Source of the DNA: Mycobacterium sp. DL99
GTDB taxonomy: Bacteria > Actinomycetota > Actinomycetes > Mycobacteriales > Mycobacteriaceae
Assembly (NCBI RefSeq): GCF_004762045.1
Contig: NZ_SJOM01000007.1
Location: 4,995,706-5,059,705 of the forward strand
Length of the DNA: 64,000 nucleotides
Reading direction: 5' to 3'
Under the pieces are notes generated by a model, which saw only the letters and a list, made by a program, of their open reading frames with translations, did not search any database and was not told the origin of the DNA. A program made the position numbers and the translations under genes. Below, in pieces: positions 15,243 through 24,726 of the stretch (its first letter is position 1; each line of letters opens with the position of its first letter).

Positions 15243-16115
15243 GTGAGCACCGGGAAAACCGAGCACAGCGATTCGCGCACCGTCACGTTCCGGGGAGTCG
15301 ACGACCTGAACCTGGTCGGCGACGAATGGAACCGGGACGCCGCGTCCACCGCTGACCGTCCCACGGTCCTGCTGCTGCACGGCGGCGGGCAGAACCGGTA
15401 CTCCTGGAAGAACACGGGGCAGATCCTGGCCGATCGCGGGCTGCACGTGATCGCACTCGACGCACGTGGTCACGGCGACAGCGACCGCTCACCCAGCGCG
15501 AACTATTCGGTGGAAGCGCTCTCCGCCGACGTGCAGCATGTGCTGTACCAGATCGGGCGCCCGGTGGTGCTGATCGGAGCCAGCATGGGTGGGCTGACCA
15601 GCATCCTGGCCGCGCACGAGGCCGGCCCGGAGCTGGTGACCAAGCTGGTCCTGGTCGACGTGGTGCCGCGGTTCGAGAAAAGCGGCAGCGCCCGCATCCG
15701 CGATTTCATGTTCACCAACGTGAACGGCTTCGATTCGCTGGAGGAGGCCGCCGACGCCGTCGCGGCCTACCTGCCCTACCGCGCCAAGCCGCGCAGCCCC
15801 GAGGGGCTGAAGAAGAACCTGCGACTGCGCGACGGGCGCTGGTACTGGCACTGGGATCCGGCCTTCCTCACCAAACCCGAAGACGACCCGTTCATGCGGG
15901 TGGAGAAGCTCGAACAGGCAGCGATCAACCTGAGCATCCCGATCCTGCTGATCCGGGGCAAGCTGTCCGATGTGGTCAGCCCCCAAGGTGTGCAGGACTT
16001 CCTGGACAAGGTGCCCGCCGCGGAGTTCGTCGAGTTGTCCGATGCGGGGCACACCGCCGCCGGAGACGACAACGACGCGTTCTCCGAGGTGGTCGTGGAG
16101 TTCGTCGGACGGTGA
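15243..16115 (+). CDS. Alpha/beta hydrolase
   Basis: A 290-residue alpha/beta hydrolase with the oxyanion HGGGQ segment (46-50), nucleophile Ser114 in GASMGG, and catalytic His in LSDAGHTAAGDDND. The lipid/peroxidase-type fold (DARGHGDSDRS) is typical of esterases and non-haem haloperoxidase-like enzymes. GTG 15243 is preferred to ATG 15237 because the AGAGGA site (15231-15236) directly abuts the ATG but is well spaced for the GTG. The stop overlaps the next start (GTGA), so it is the first gene of a two-gene operon under a divergent TetR. Confidence 0.88.
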   Translation: MSTGKTEHSDSRTVTFRGVDDLNLVGDEWNRDAASTADRPTVLLLHGGGQNRYSWKNTGQILADRGLHVIALDARGHGDSDRSPSANYSVEALSADVQHVLYQIGRPVVLIGASMGGLTSILAAHEAGPELVTKLVLVDVVPRFEKSGSARIRDFMFTNVNGFDSLEEAADAVAAYLPYRAKPRSPEGLKKNLRLRDGRWYWHWDPAFLTKPEDDPFMRVEKLEQAAINLSIPILLIRGKLSDVVSPQGVQDFLDKVPAAEFVELSDAGHTAAGDDNDAFSEVVVEFVGR

Positions 16116-19045
16116 ACGCCGAGCGTGACACCATCGGCTTCAACTTTCTGCGCGAACCTGAGCTGCCCGCCCCTCAGGTCACCGACCAGCAGGCCCGCGA
16201 CATCCTGGCCGCCCACTTCGGGCTGCACGCGAATGTGAAATCGCTGGGCAGCCAACAGGACAAGAACTTCCTGGTCGACGCTGGCGCGACGATTGCCGGC
16301 GTACTGAAGATCGCCAACCCGGCGTTCAACGAGATCGAGCTGACTGCTCAGGAGCTGGCCGCGGACCTGATCGCAACGGCGGAGCCGGATCTGCGGGTGG
16401 CCCAGTCGTTGCCCAACCGGCACGACGAGAAGCTCACCGCGGTAACCGGTCTGGGCTCGAACGGCACCACCTATGTCCGGCTGCTGCGGCACCTGTCCGG
16501 CGGGACGCTCATCGAGTCCGGGTATCTGCCGCCGGCCACGGTCGCTGAGCTCGGCGCACTGGCCGGGCGGGTGAGCCGGGCATTGGCCGAATTCCGCCAT
16601 CCCGGTCTGGACCGCGCGTTGCAGTGGGACCTGCGCTTCGGAGCCGAAGTGGTGCGCGGGCTGGTCTCCCATGTCGACGATGGCGCCGCACGCTCCCGGC
16701 TGCAGGCCGCGGCCGATGACGCGTGGGCACACATCGAGCCGCTGGCCGACGCCCTGCCCCGCCAGGCCGTGCACATGGACCTCACCGACGCCAACGTGGT
16801 GGTGTCCCACGGCATCGGCGGTGTGGTGCACCCCGACGGGATCATCGACCTCGGCGATCTGTCCGACAGCTGGGCAGTCAGTGAACTGGCCATCACCCTG
16901 TCCTCGGTACTGCAGCACCCGGGCAGCGATCCGACGTCCGTGCTACCCGGGATCCGAGCTTTCCACGCCATCCGGCCGCTGAGCGTTGCCGAGGCAGAAG
17001 CGTTGTGGCCGTTGCTGGTTCTGCGCACCGCGGTACTGATCGTCAGCGGGGCACACCAGGCCGGCTTCGATCCGGACAACGACTACCTCACCGAGCAGTC
17101 CGACGGCGAGTGGCAGATGTTCGAGCGCGCCACCTCGGTGCCGATCGACGTGATGACCGCGTTGATCAAGGCTGACCTGGGCCTGCCGTCTCCGCCCGCG
17201 CCGGTGCGGGTCACCCGCCCGATGATGGCCACACCGCAATCGGTGACGACACTGGATCTGTCCGCGACCGCCGACGATCTGGACGATGCGTTCCTCGCCG
17301 GCGGCTGGCTGAGGCCCGGCGTCGAGGACGAATTGGCCAGGGCCGCAATCGATGGCGGCTCAGATCTGGTGGTGACGGCGTTCGGCCAACCACGGATCTC
17401 ACGGGCCCCGGCGTTGAGCCAGGAGGAGCCCGCGGTGGTGCCGACCGGGCTCAGCATCTGGCCGGCGGAACGGTTGGAGCTGGCCGCACCGTTCGACGGT
17501 GAGGTCATCGACCGTTCGTGGGATTCGGTGACGCTCCAGGGCGCTGAGTACGAGCTGACGCTCACCGGCATCAGTTCCGCTTCGGGCGCAGGCGATGCTC
17601 TGGGCATGGCCGAGCCGGGCCGGTGGACGCACGTGGCGCTGCGGCCGATCGGGGCGCCCCGCGCCCCTGAACTGACCACGCCCGGCCTGGCGCCGGGATG
17701 GCTGGCGTGCGTGCGTGATCCGCGGCCGCTGCTGGGGCTGGCGCCCCTCGATACCGAGCCGGCCGACGTCGACCTGATGGCCAGGCGGGACCGGGCGTTT
17801 GCGCCTGTGCAGGAGCACTACTACCGTCGACCGCCGCGCATCGAACGAGGGTGGCGGCACTTCCTGATGTCCACCAATGGGCGTTGCTATCTGGACATGG
17901 TCAACAACGTCACAGTGTTGGGCCATGCGCATCCGCGGGTCGCGGCGGCCGCAGCCCGCCAGTTACGCAAGCTGAACACCAACTCGCGGTTCAACTACGC
18001 CTCCGTCGTCGAGTTCAGTGAACGCCTTGCTGGGCTGCTACCCGAGCCTCTGGACACGGTGTTTCTGGTCAACTCCGGGTCCGAGGCCAGTGATCTGGCG
18101 TTGCGGCTGGCCACCGCGGCGGCCGGCCGGCCCGATGTCGTGGCGATGCGCGAGGCGTATCACGGCTGGACGTACGGCACCGATGCCGTGTCGACCTCCA
18201 CCGCCGACAACCCCAATGCGCTTACCACCCGGCCGGATTGGGTGCACACCGTCGAATCGCCCAACAGCTTCCGCGGCAAGTACCGCGGCAGCGAGGTGGG
18301 CCGCTACGCCGTCGACGCGGTGGCCCAGATCGAGGGTTTGATCGCGGACGGGCGTGCCCCCGCGGCATTCATCTGTGAGACGGTCTACGGCAATGCCGGC
18401 GGCATGGCCCTGCCCGACGGATATCTGCAGCAGGTCTATGCGACGGTCCGCGGAGCGGGCGGCTACGCCGTCGCCGACGAGGTACAGGTGGGATACGGCC
18501 GTCTGGGTGAATGGTTTTGGGGCTTCCAGCAGCAGGGCATCGTCCCGGACATCGTGTCGATGGCGAAGTCGGTCGGCAACGGTTACCCGCTGGGTGCCGT
18601 GGTCACCAGCCGCGAGATCGCCGAGGCGTTCCGCAGCCAGGGCTACTTCTTCTCCTCCACCGGCGGCAGCCCGTTGTCGTGTGCGATCGGGATGACCGTG
18701 CTCGACGTGCTGAATGACGAAGGGCTGCAAGCCAACGCGGCCCGCGTGGGGGCGCATCTCAAGTCACGGCTGGAAGAGCTGGCCACCCGGCATCCGCTCA
18801 TCGGCACCGTCCACGGCGTCGGCCTGTATCTGGGTGTCGAGATGATCCGTGACCCCCAGACCCTGGAGCCGGCCACCGAGGAAACGGCGCTGATCTGTGA
18901 TCGGATGCTCGAGCTCGGGGTGATCATCCAGCCGACCGGCGACCACCAGAGCATCCTGAAAACGAAGCCGCCGTTGTGCATTGACGTCGAGGCAGCCGAT
19001 TTCTACGCCGACGCCCTGGACCGGGTGCTGACCGAAGGTTGGTGA
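16112..19045 (+). CDS. Three-domain fusion: APH-type kinase, M23-like, class III aminotransferase
   Basis: A 977-residue protein. Residues ~25-330 form an aminoglycoside-phosphotransferase-like kinase with the Brenner motif HMDLTDANVV (H221, D223, N228) and a metal loop IIDLGDLSD. Residues ~420-560 contain a degenerate M23 peptidase-like beta domain (APFDGEVIDRSWDSVTL, HVALRP). Residues ~575-977 are a complete class III PLP aminotransferase (HAHPRV, NSGSEASDLA, ICETVYGNAGG, ADEVQVGYGR, PLP lysine K819 in SMAKSVGNGYP). The same three-part architecture exists in other bacteria. The aminotransferase part resembles ethanolamine-phosphate phospholyases, suggesting kinase then lyase action on an amino alcohol. 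Co-translated with the upstream hydrolase. Confidence 0.85.
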   Translation: MNAERDTIGFNFLREPELPAPQVTDQQARDILAAHFGLHANVKSLGSQQDKNFLVDAGATIAGVLKIANPAFNEIELTAQELAADLIATAEPDLRVAQSLPNRHDEKLTAVTGLGSNGTTYVRLLRHLSGGTLIESGYLPPATVAELGALAGRVSRALAEFRHPGLDRALQWDLRFGAEVVRGLVSHVDDGAARSRLQAAADDAWAHIEPLADALPRQAVHMDLTDANVVVSHGIGGVVHPDGIIDLGDLSDSWAVSELAITLSSVLQHPGSDPTSVLPGIRAFHAIRPLSVAEAEALWPLLVLRTAVLIVSGAHQAGFDPDNDYLTEQSDGEWQMFERATSVPIDVMTALIKADLGLPSPPAPVRVTRPMMATPQSVTTLDLSATADDLDDAFLAGGWLRPGVEDELARAAIDGGSDLVVTAFGQPRISRAPALSQEEPAVVPTGLSIWPAERLELAAPFDGEVIDRSWDSVTLQGAEYELTLTGISSASGAGDALGMAEPGRWTHVALRPIGAPRAPELTTPGLAPGWLACVRDPRPLLGLAPLDTEPADVDLMARRDRAFAPVQEHYYRRPPRIERGWRHFLMSTNGRCYLDMVNNVTVLGHAHPRVAAAAARQLRKLNTNSRFNYASVVEFSERLAGLLPEPLDTVFLVNSGSEASDLALRLATAAAGRPDVVAMREAYHGWTYGTDAVSTSTADNPNALTTRPDWVHTVESPNSFRGKYRGSEVGRYAVDAVAQIEGLIADGRAPAAFICETVYGNAGGMALPDGYLQQVYATVRGAGGYAVADEVQVGYGRLGEWFWGFQQQGIVPDIVSMAKSVGNGYPLGAVVTSREIAEAFRSQGYFFSSTGGSPLSCAIGMTVLDVLNDEGLQANAARVGAHLKSRLEELATRHPLIGTVHGVGLYLGVEMIRDPQTLEPATEETALICDRMLELGVIIQPTGDHQSILKTKPPLCIDVEAADFYADALDRVLTEGW

Positions 19046-19086
19046 ACGCAGGCCCACACCGCCCACGTCGCCGTTAGTATTCGCGA

Positions 19087-20946
19087 ATGTCAGTGACAGG
19101 CGCGGCGACCACAGCGGTTCGGTGGTCCGTGTCAGGTGTCGCCACCATCTTCCTCCTGGTCAGCATCGGATTGGGGGCGTTCACGGCCTCTGCGGCCGGC
19201 AGGCCGGCCTGCGCCGGCAAGCGGTGCTCTGAATTGGTGACCACGGCAACCTCGTTGGCGTGGTCGGTGACGGTGACGGCAATCGTTGCGGTCGCCGCCG
19301 TCGCCGGCGTGGCGATTGCCGGCGAACGAGCCCGCCCGGCATTGCGGCGGACCGTTCGCATCGCGGTACTCATCGCCGCCGCCGGACTGGTCACCTTCTA
19401 TCTGGGCTCGAAATTCACCGACAAACGCAACGCGCTCAACGGCTTGATTCCGCCGAGCCAGCAGATCGGGCTGGTCCCTGCCACGGTTCTGATCGGAGTC
19501 GCCGGTCTGCTGGCGCTTTCGGTCGTCACGATTACGCCGCCTCCGCGACCGGATCGCAGAGCCGCGATGGCGGGGATCGCGGTGGGTGTCATCGCAGCCG
19601 TCGCTCTGACGCTCACCCAAGCTGCCCCCACGTTCAGCAAGGAATCCGATGCCGGCTTCCTCTCCGCCACGACGGCGCCAGCAGCTGACATCCCGCCGTT
19701 CCCGGCGAAGTTGGGACAACAGCGATTCACCATGGCCGGACCGCGCCCGATTGACACGCCGCAGTTCATGCCGCGTGCCGCGGGTCCCGGCTTCGTGATG
19801 CTGCGAAAGCTGGCCTCGACCGGCGACAAACCCGCGGTGGTTGCGTACGACCCGGATGGCCGGGAGCTGTGGCGCTACAGCCGTATTGGGCCCATGCCGA
19901 TCGCCGACCTGCGCGTCTACGGTGGCGGTGCTGTCGTCATCGCGGACGCCTCAACCAGGGAAGCGAAGCTGCTGATCGGGCTCGACGCCGCCACCGGTGC
20001 ACCCATTTGGACCTCCGATGACCGGGCGCTGTATTCGGTGTTCCGAGACAACCAACAGCAGTCCTCGCCCTCCTGGTCCAGCCAGACTCCCCTTCTGGTG
20101 GACCGCGGTCAATCCCAGTGGATTGCGTACGATCCGCACACCGGACACCAACGGTGGACAGTATCGAATCCGCTGCGTTGCGCGGACGGGCGCACGCCTG
20201 ACTACAGCGACTACGACTACGCGCGCGGTCCGTTCGGAGGTGGAAGCCTTGGCGGCCGCAATATCGAGTACATCGACACCACCGACCGCCTCATCACCAT
20301 CTTGGATTGTTCGACCCCCGATCGATTTGACCTACGGGAGATCTCGATCGACACCAAGACCGGTGCGCTGCAGACAGATCGCCCCGTGCCGGCGACGATC
20401 GACAACGGTCCACGCCGGCAACTGCCGCACGACTGGAGTGCGAGCCCGGCGGGTGCCGGGGGATACAACGTCGAACTCTTCTGGCGGGATGCTCCCGAAG
20501 TGGTGCAGGAGCTGTTCGTAAATGCGGCCGGGGCACCGACTCTCGTCTACCAGGGCCCGAACGACTGGATGAACTTGCGGATGGTGATTACCGGGCCCGA
20601 CGGCGGGTTCGTCGCCTACGACAACAACCGGGTCCGTCAATTCTCTGGATCCGGAGATCCGCTCTGCGAGTTCGCGTTACCCGAGTTCGGCCCACTCCGC
20701 CATATCGAGGCAATCGCTGTGCTCCGGCAGGAGATCACGTACGTCCTGGACGACACTCACATGGCGGATCCCATACTCCGCGTGGTCAACCGATCCGACT
20801 GCCGCGAAACCGCTACCGTGCCTGTCCCGGTGCGCGGCGGACAGCTTGGTTTGTACCCCGTGCGCGGCTCGACGATCGCCGTCCATTCCCAGGGCCAAGG
20901 CAACTCGTTTGCACCGATCGAGGAAACCCTGATCGGCTACTCCTGA
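19087..20946 (+). CDS. Membrane-anchored PQQ-type beta-propeller protein
   Basis: A 619-residue protein with four transmembrane helices in the first ~190 residues (centred near 20, 65, 95, 135, with another hydrophobic stretch near 170) followed by a large extracytoplasmic domain. That domain contains propeller-blade repeats of the PQQ/quinoprotein type: AYDPDGRELWRYS, GLDAATGAPIWTS, AYDPHTGHQRWTV. No quinone-ligand residues are evident, so it may be a structural or sensing protein rather than a dehydrogenase. Transcribed alone after the aminotransferase fusion, 41 bases downstream of it. Confidence 0.72.
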   Translation: MSVTGAATTAVRWSVSGVATIFLLVSIGLGAFTASAAGRPACAGKRCSELVTTATSLAWSVTVTAIVAVAAVAGVAIAGERARPALRRTVRIAVLIAAAGLVTFYLGSKFTDKRNALNGLIPPSQQIGLVPATVLIGVAGLLALSVVTITPPPRPDRRAAMAGIAVGVIAAVALTLTQAAPTFSKESDAGFLSATTAPAADIPPFPAKLGQQRFTMAGPRPIDTPQFMPRAAGPGFVMLRKLASTGDKPAVVAYDPDGRELWRYSRIGPMPIADLRVYGGGAVVIADASTREAKLLIGLDAATGAPIWTSDDRALYSVFRDNQQQSSPSWSSQTPLLVDRGQSQWIAYDPHTGHQRWTVSNPLRCADGRTPDYSDYDYARGPFGGGSLGGRNIEYIDTTDRLITILDCSTPDRFDLREISIDTKTGALQTDRPVPATIDNGPRRQLPHDWSASPAGAGGYNVELFWRDAPEVVQELFVNAAGAPTLVYQGPNDWMNLRMVITGPDGGFVAYDNNRVRQFSGSGDPLCEFALPEFGPLRHIEAIAVLRQEITYVLDDTHMADPILRVVNRSDCRETATVPVPVRGGQLGLYPVRGSTIAVHSQGQGNSFAPIEETLIGYS

Positions 20947-20970
20947 CCCGAAACGCGATTCGACACAGGC

Positions 20971-21141
20971 TTATCGCGCCTGCTCAGCCCGTTCGGCCCC
21001 GGCCAACCGCTGGTGGAGCCGCTCCCGGATGTCCTGCGGGGTATACGCGTTACGGCGGCGTTGGTCCCGCGCCACCATGACGCCACCCGCGACGACGCCG
21101 GCGACACCGGCAAGTCCTACCCACTTCCAGATGCTGCGCAT
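20971..21141 (-). CDS. Small single-helix membrane protein (56 residues)
   Basis: This short frame reads MRSIWKWVGLAGVAGVVAGG and continues to a TAA stop, giving 56 residues. It has an N-terminal positively charged segment, one Gly/Val/Ala transmembrane helix (~7-24), then a basic cytoplasmic tail (RDQRRR) and an amphipathic Arg/Glu/Gln helix. Codon choice is GC-rich at third positions and no other frame in this gap is open, which supports a real gene. It lies convergent with the propeller gene and divergent from the papain-fold gene. Function unknown. Confidence 0.65.
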   Translation of the reverse strand: MRSIWKWVGLAGVAGVVAGGVMVARDQRRRNAYTPQDIRERLHQRLAGAERAEQAR

Positions 21142-21167
21142 GCTCCAAGTGTGCCTAAGCTTCGCTT

Positions 21168-21863
21168 GTGAAAGCGAACACCGTGTCGTTGACCAAGGCG
21201 CTGGAGGAGACCCGTACCGGTGACATCTGGCTGTTTCGCGGAGGCTCCGGGCCGGACCGGGCGATCCAGACCCTCACCAACAGCCCGGTCAACCACGTCG
21301 GGATGACCGTCGCGATCGACGACCTCCCACCGCTGATCTGGCATGCCGAGCTCGGCGACAAGCTGCTCGACATGTGGACGGGTACCAACCACCGCGGGGT
21401 GCAACTCAACGATGCCCGCCAGGTCGTCGAACGCTGGGCACACAGCTACGGGCAGCGCTGCTGGCTGCGGCAGCTCACCCCGTTCGCAACTCGCGAGCAG
21501 GAGGACCAGCTCCTCAAGGTGATCGCCCGGATGAACGGCACCGCCTTTCCCACCACCGCGCGACTGACCGGACGCTGGCTGCGTGGACGGATACCGATCG
21601 TCAGCGATTTCACCCGCGGAATTCCCCTTGTGCACAAGAAGGTTCGCGAGTCCGCCGAACGCAAGAAGGCGCGTAGCCGCCAGGTGGGGCTGGAGACCGC
21701 CTACTGCGCCGAGACAGTGGCCATCACGTTTGAGGAGATGGGTCTGCTGACGACCGAGAAGCGCTACAACTGGTTCGATCCCGGCTCGTTCTGGAGCGGT
21801 GACGAGTTGCCACTGACCGACGGCTACCGGTTGGGTGACGAGATCTCGGTGACCGTCGACTAG
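21168..21863 (+). CDS. YiiX/C92-type permuted papain-fold protein
   Basis: A 231-residue soluble protein with the circularly permuted papain order: TGDIWLFRG near residues 17-25, then the putative catalytic His43 in NSPVNHVGM, and much later the putative nucleophile Cys180 in TAYCAETVA. This order (His before Cys) is the mark of the NlpC/P60-superfamily YiiX/YaeF (C92) group, predicted amidases. There is no signal peptide, so it should be cytoplasmic. The GTG start lacks a clear ribosome site and may be leaderless. Substrate unknown. Confidence 0.72.
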   Translation: MKANTVSLTKALEETRTGDIWLFRGGSGPDRAIQTLTNSPVNHVGMTVAIDDLPPLIWHAELGDKLLDMWTGTNHRGVQLNDARQVVERWAHSYGQRCWLRQLTPFATREQEDQLLKVIARMNGTAFPTTARLTGRWLRGRIPIVSDFTRGIPLVHKKVRESAERKKARSRQVGLETAYCAETVAITFEEMGLLTTEKRYNWFDPGSFWSGDELPLTDGYRLGDEISVTVD

Positions 21864-22071
21864 GGAGTGTGGGTCCGTCGGCCTGTGACGTCCTCGGTGG
21901 GCTTACGCTCCCCTCGAGTTCTGTCCGCCAAGTCGCGCCGCCGCTCAACACCCGATTCGTTCGAGGACTCTCCCCGAAGAACGCTGTCGCGCGTCCCGCG
22001 ATCGCGGCACAATTGCCTGGTGAGCATGGCTTCATTGCCAGCAGAGGAGTGCCTCACGAAGGGGACAGACG

Positions 22072-22482
22072 ATGGATCCGGTTACCCGATTAGCGGTTGT
22101 CATCGCAGCATCCGGAGGCTTGGCCCTGGCCGGGTTGGGGCTGGGCGTCAGCCAAGCGGACCCGGCCTTCGGACCGAGTTATCAGGGCGGGAACTGCCCC
22201 GGCGGGCTCACCTGCACCCATTGGTGTCCGGGTGATCCTCCGATACCGGGAAGCCAGGTCATCACCTGGGACGCCGGCATCTGCCACGATTGGTACTGGA
22301 ACTCAGAGGGTGTCGTGGACGTCGCCTCCAACACCATCTACCCGTGGAACGGCGTTCCCCATGAGGCTCCGCCGCCGCCGGTTCTGGGCCCGCCACCACC
22401 GCCCGCTCCCCCGCAGCCGCTGCCGGCGGATTGCCCGCCCTGGTCCCCGATCCTGGCCCCATCGCGCTGCGGCGGGCTTTAG
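22072..22482 (+). CDS. Small secreted Pro-rich protein
   Basis: A 136-residue exported protein: signal peptide over residues 1-30 (hydrophobic Ala/Gly/Leu core, cleavage near SQADP), a Cys- and Trp-containing middle (CPGGLTCTHWCPGDPP, then WDAGICHDWYWN) and a Pro-rich tail (PPPPVLGPPPPPAPPQP). Six cysteines probably form disulphides. A GAAGGGG ribosome site precedes the ATG. This arrangement is common in mycobacterial secreted proteins of unknown function. Confidence 0.78.
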   Translation: MDPVTRLAVVIAASGGLALAGLGLGVSQADPAFGPSYQGGNCPGGLTCTHWCPGDPPIPGSQVITWDAGICHDWYWNSEGVVDVASNTIYPWNGVPHEAPPPPVLGPPPPPAPPQPLPADCPPWSPILAPSRCGGL

Positions 22483-22524
22483 CTCTCGCCGTTCGACGAA
22501 GCGCAAACCAACCTCGGCGCCTGA

Positions 22525-22968
22525 TCAGGCAGAGGCGTCCAAAGCATGCTTCACCAGCGCGACGTCCAGCGTGGGAATGTGAACATCGAATGACCCGGTG
22601 GCGCAGGCGAGAACGAACGCGGTGAATCTCGGCCCAATGGCCTTCTCGCCTGATTCCGTCAGCGTCAGCGGCGGGTTGAAAGTGACGGCATTCTTATCCC
22701 GGCCGCGCCAGCTCACGGGCTCACCGCGGGTGAGTGAAAGGGTCCCCAACTTGGCCCGGGATGTCGCCCCCGGGGAGCGGAGGAAACAGCTGACCTGCAA
22801 CGTCGCACCCGACTCAAAGTCGGAGAGATCGGCGGCAGGGTCCGGCCGCTTGCCGGCGAACCATATCTTCAAGACATCGGTGAAGGTCTGCGTACCGGCC
22901 GCCCGACGAGTGTTCGACGCCACGAGCGCGGAGTCTAACGAGGTTGGCACTTCACCGCCTGTTGTCAC
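22525..22968 (-). CDS. Hypothetical protein
   Basis: About 147 residues, no recognised domain. Segments such as TFTDVLKIWFAGKRPDPAADL and FNPPLTLTESGEKAIGPRF (read separately) suggest a beta-rich soluble fold. The GTG start at 22968 overlaps the methyltransferase stop in a GTGA, so the two proteins are made together; this is preferred to the longer frame starting at 22989. Confidence 0.6.
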   Translation of the reverse strand: MTTGGEVPTSLDSALVASNTRRAAGTQTFTDVLKIWFAGKRPDPAADLSDFESGATLQVSCFLRSPGATSRAKLGTLSLTRGEPVSWRGRDKNAVTFNPPLTLTESGEKAIGPRFTAFVLACATGSFDVHIPTLDVALVKHALDASA

Positions 22969-23711
22969 ACCGTCCCGCGGGCGGCCCACGCGGTGGCGGC
23001 AACGGTGAAGGGTCCGGCGCCAAGATGTCCGCGAGCCACTGATTCGAGACGTGCACGACCGGCGTCATCGAGGCCCTGGAAATAGTCGCCAGCGGGACCT
23101 ACCCCGAATGTGTACGGCTCCCACCACTCCTCGAAGGTCGGATGCACAACGTCGACGGCGAGGGGACGCTCGTCCACGTCACGCAGGCCGGCCGCTTCGA
23201 ACATCTCGGTCAGGTGTCCCCGGTGCGCCCCGGCGAGTAACGCTTCATCCTCAGCGTCCGGGTCGATCAGGTGAACGACCTCCCAGAACGGCGCGAGCGC
23301 GCCCGTCGGCCCGTCCCACACGCATGCGGCGATGACGCCGCCGCGCCGGGTCACGCGGGCCATCTGCCCGATGCCGACCACCGGATCCGTCATGAAATGC
23401 ACCACCAACTGCGCCAGAGCAGCATCGAAAGTGGCTGCGTCATACGGCAATTCCTCGGCAGTTCCCCGCCGCGCATCAATGTCGGGGAAGCGTGCACGGA
23501 TCGCGTCGACGAAAGGCGGTGACGGATCGATCGCTGCGACTTGGGCTCCCACCGACAGCAACTGGGCGGTCAATGCACCGGGGCCGCACCCCACGTCGAG
23601 CACCTTGTCACCGGCGCCGACCCGGGAGAACGACACGAAAGCCTTCGCCAGGGGCTCGGCGTAGCGGCCCATGAAGCGTGTGTAAGCATCCGGCGGGACA
23701 ACAAACCCCAC
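22965..23711 (-). CDS. Class I SAM-dependent methyltransferase
   Basis: A 248-residue methyltransferase of the Methyltransf_11/25 type. Motif I is VLDVGCGPG (38-46), the acidic residue after the second strand is in AAIDPSPPF, and the later motif is PYDAATFDAALAQLVVHF (two pieces). The C-terminal part (FEEWWEPYTFGVGP) is typical of small-molecule methyltransferases near UbiE. It is translationally coupled to a small hypothetical gene downstream. Substrate not assignable. Confidence 0.85.
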   Translation of the reverse strand: MGFVVPPDAYTRFMGRYAEPLAKAFVSFSRVGAGDKVLDVGCGPGALTAQLLSVGAQVAAIDPSPPFVDAIRARFPDIDARRGTAEELPYDAATFDAALAQLVVHFMTDPVVGIGQMARVTRRGGVIAACVWDGPTGALAPFWEVVHLIDPDAEDEALLAGAHRGHLTEMFEAAGLRDVDERPLAVDVVHPTFEEWWEPYTFGVGPAGDYFQGLDDAGRARLESVARGHLGAGPFTVAATAWAARGTV

Positions 23712-23749
23712 CAGAAAATGCTACGTCGCAGGCCCCGTCAGGTCTGCGT

Positions 23750-24157
23750 TCAGACCAGATCCTCGAAGCTGTCCTCGCCGGGCCGCCACACCATCCACGC
23801 TCCATCGGCGAATCCCGTGAGCATCGCAATCTCGACGTAGACCTCATCCAACTCCGGATGGATCACGACTGTGCCCGTGTCGAGTTCGATGCGAATTCCG
23901 ATACCTGTCTGCTCGGTAGTCGCCGTCACCGTGCCCGGCGTCAACTTGCGCAGGCTGTCCGCGTACCCGAGGTCGGACTCACGCCAGACCCGACCGGAGC
24001 TTTCGACCACCGGCCAGACATAGCAGGCGAGGACGGCCGGTTCTCCCCCACCGGCCGCCCCGTCGAACTTCAGGTGCGCGCAGTCGTTGAGGACGATCTC
24101 GACCGAATACAGTCGCGCACCGACGAGCCGGGAAAGCAGTTCGTTCGGGATGTACAT
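23750..24157 (-). CDS. Hypothetical protein
   Basis: About 135 residues, no recognised family. Starts MYIPNELLSRLVGARLYS, contains two Cys (NDCAHLKF, LACYVWPV), and ends with an acidic tail (DGAWMVWRPGEDSFEDLV). Likely a small cytoplasmic beta protein. The ATG at 24157 has GAGG nine bases upstream; the ATG at 24172 is an alternative. The 38 bases separating it from the methyltransferase gene downstream would allow an operon. Confidence 0.55.
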   Translation of the reverse strand: MYIPNELLSRLVGARLYSVEIVLNDCAHLKFDGAAGGGEPAVLACYVWPVVESSGRVWRESDLGYADSLRKLTPGTVTATTEQTGIGIRIELDTGTVVIHPELDEVYVEIAMLTGFADGAWMVWRPGEDSFEDLV

Positions 24158-24318
24158 CGCTGCGAACCTCATGACTCGACCGACACATTCAAAGCACAAC
24201 TCCACCACATTTCATCGCCGATCACCGTCAGCCATCACTGCCGGTCGAACCGCGGAATCCCTCCCTCCGATGCGGTGGAAAGATCTGTTGGAGTGTCGTC
24301 AAGCCCTGGGGAGAACCG

Positions 24319-24687
24319 ATGGCAAACCGCTGGTCTGGAGTGACGATCGATTGCGCCGATCCCATTCGGATGTCGGCTTTCTGGGCCGCGCTGCTCGGTA
24401 TTCCGACGTCCAGCGAGCATGGGGAGGACCCGAACTGGGCGACTGTGGGCTCGCGCTCGGGACGGTTTCCCCGACTCACCTTCCAGCGCGTGCCCGAACC
24501 GAAGGTCACAAAAGTGCGCATCCACCTGGACGTGCAAGTAGACGACATCGCGGTGGGCCTCGATCAGGTCGAGGCCCTCGGCGGCCAGTGGTCTGGCATC
24601 CGCAACGACTACGACGAGGGTGTCGTTCTGGTCATGCTCGATCCTGAAGGCCACGAGTTCTGCCTGGTCCAGTACTTCGAAGCGTGA
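24319..24687 (+). CDS. VOC-family (glyoxalase/bleomycin-resistance) protein
   Basis: A 122-residue vicinal-oxygen-chelate fold protein. It begins with the typical SGVTIDCADPIRMSAFWAALLG strand-helix (read as two pieces), has IHLDVQVDDI opening the second half and ends with MLDPEGHEFCLVQ, where the Glu is a usual metal ligand. Members are metal-dependent isomerases, dioxygenases or resistance proteins; no specific substrate can be inferred. GGGGAGAACCG precedes the ATG. Confidence 0.82.
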   Translation: MANRWSGVTIDCADPIRMSAFWAALLGIPTSSEHGEDPNWATVGSRSGRFPRLTFQRVPEPKVTKVRIHLDVQVDDIAVGLDQVEALGGQWSGIRNDYDEGVVLVMLDPEGHEFCLVQYFEA

Positions 24688-24726
24688 GAGGGCAGAACGT
24701 CATCAGGCATTGAGGCCGAACTCGAG

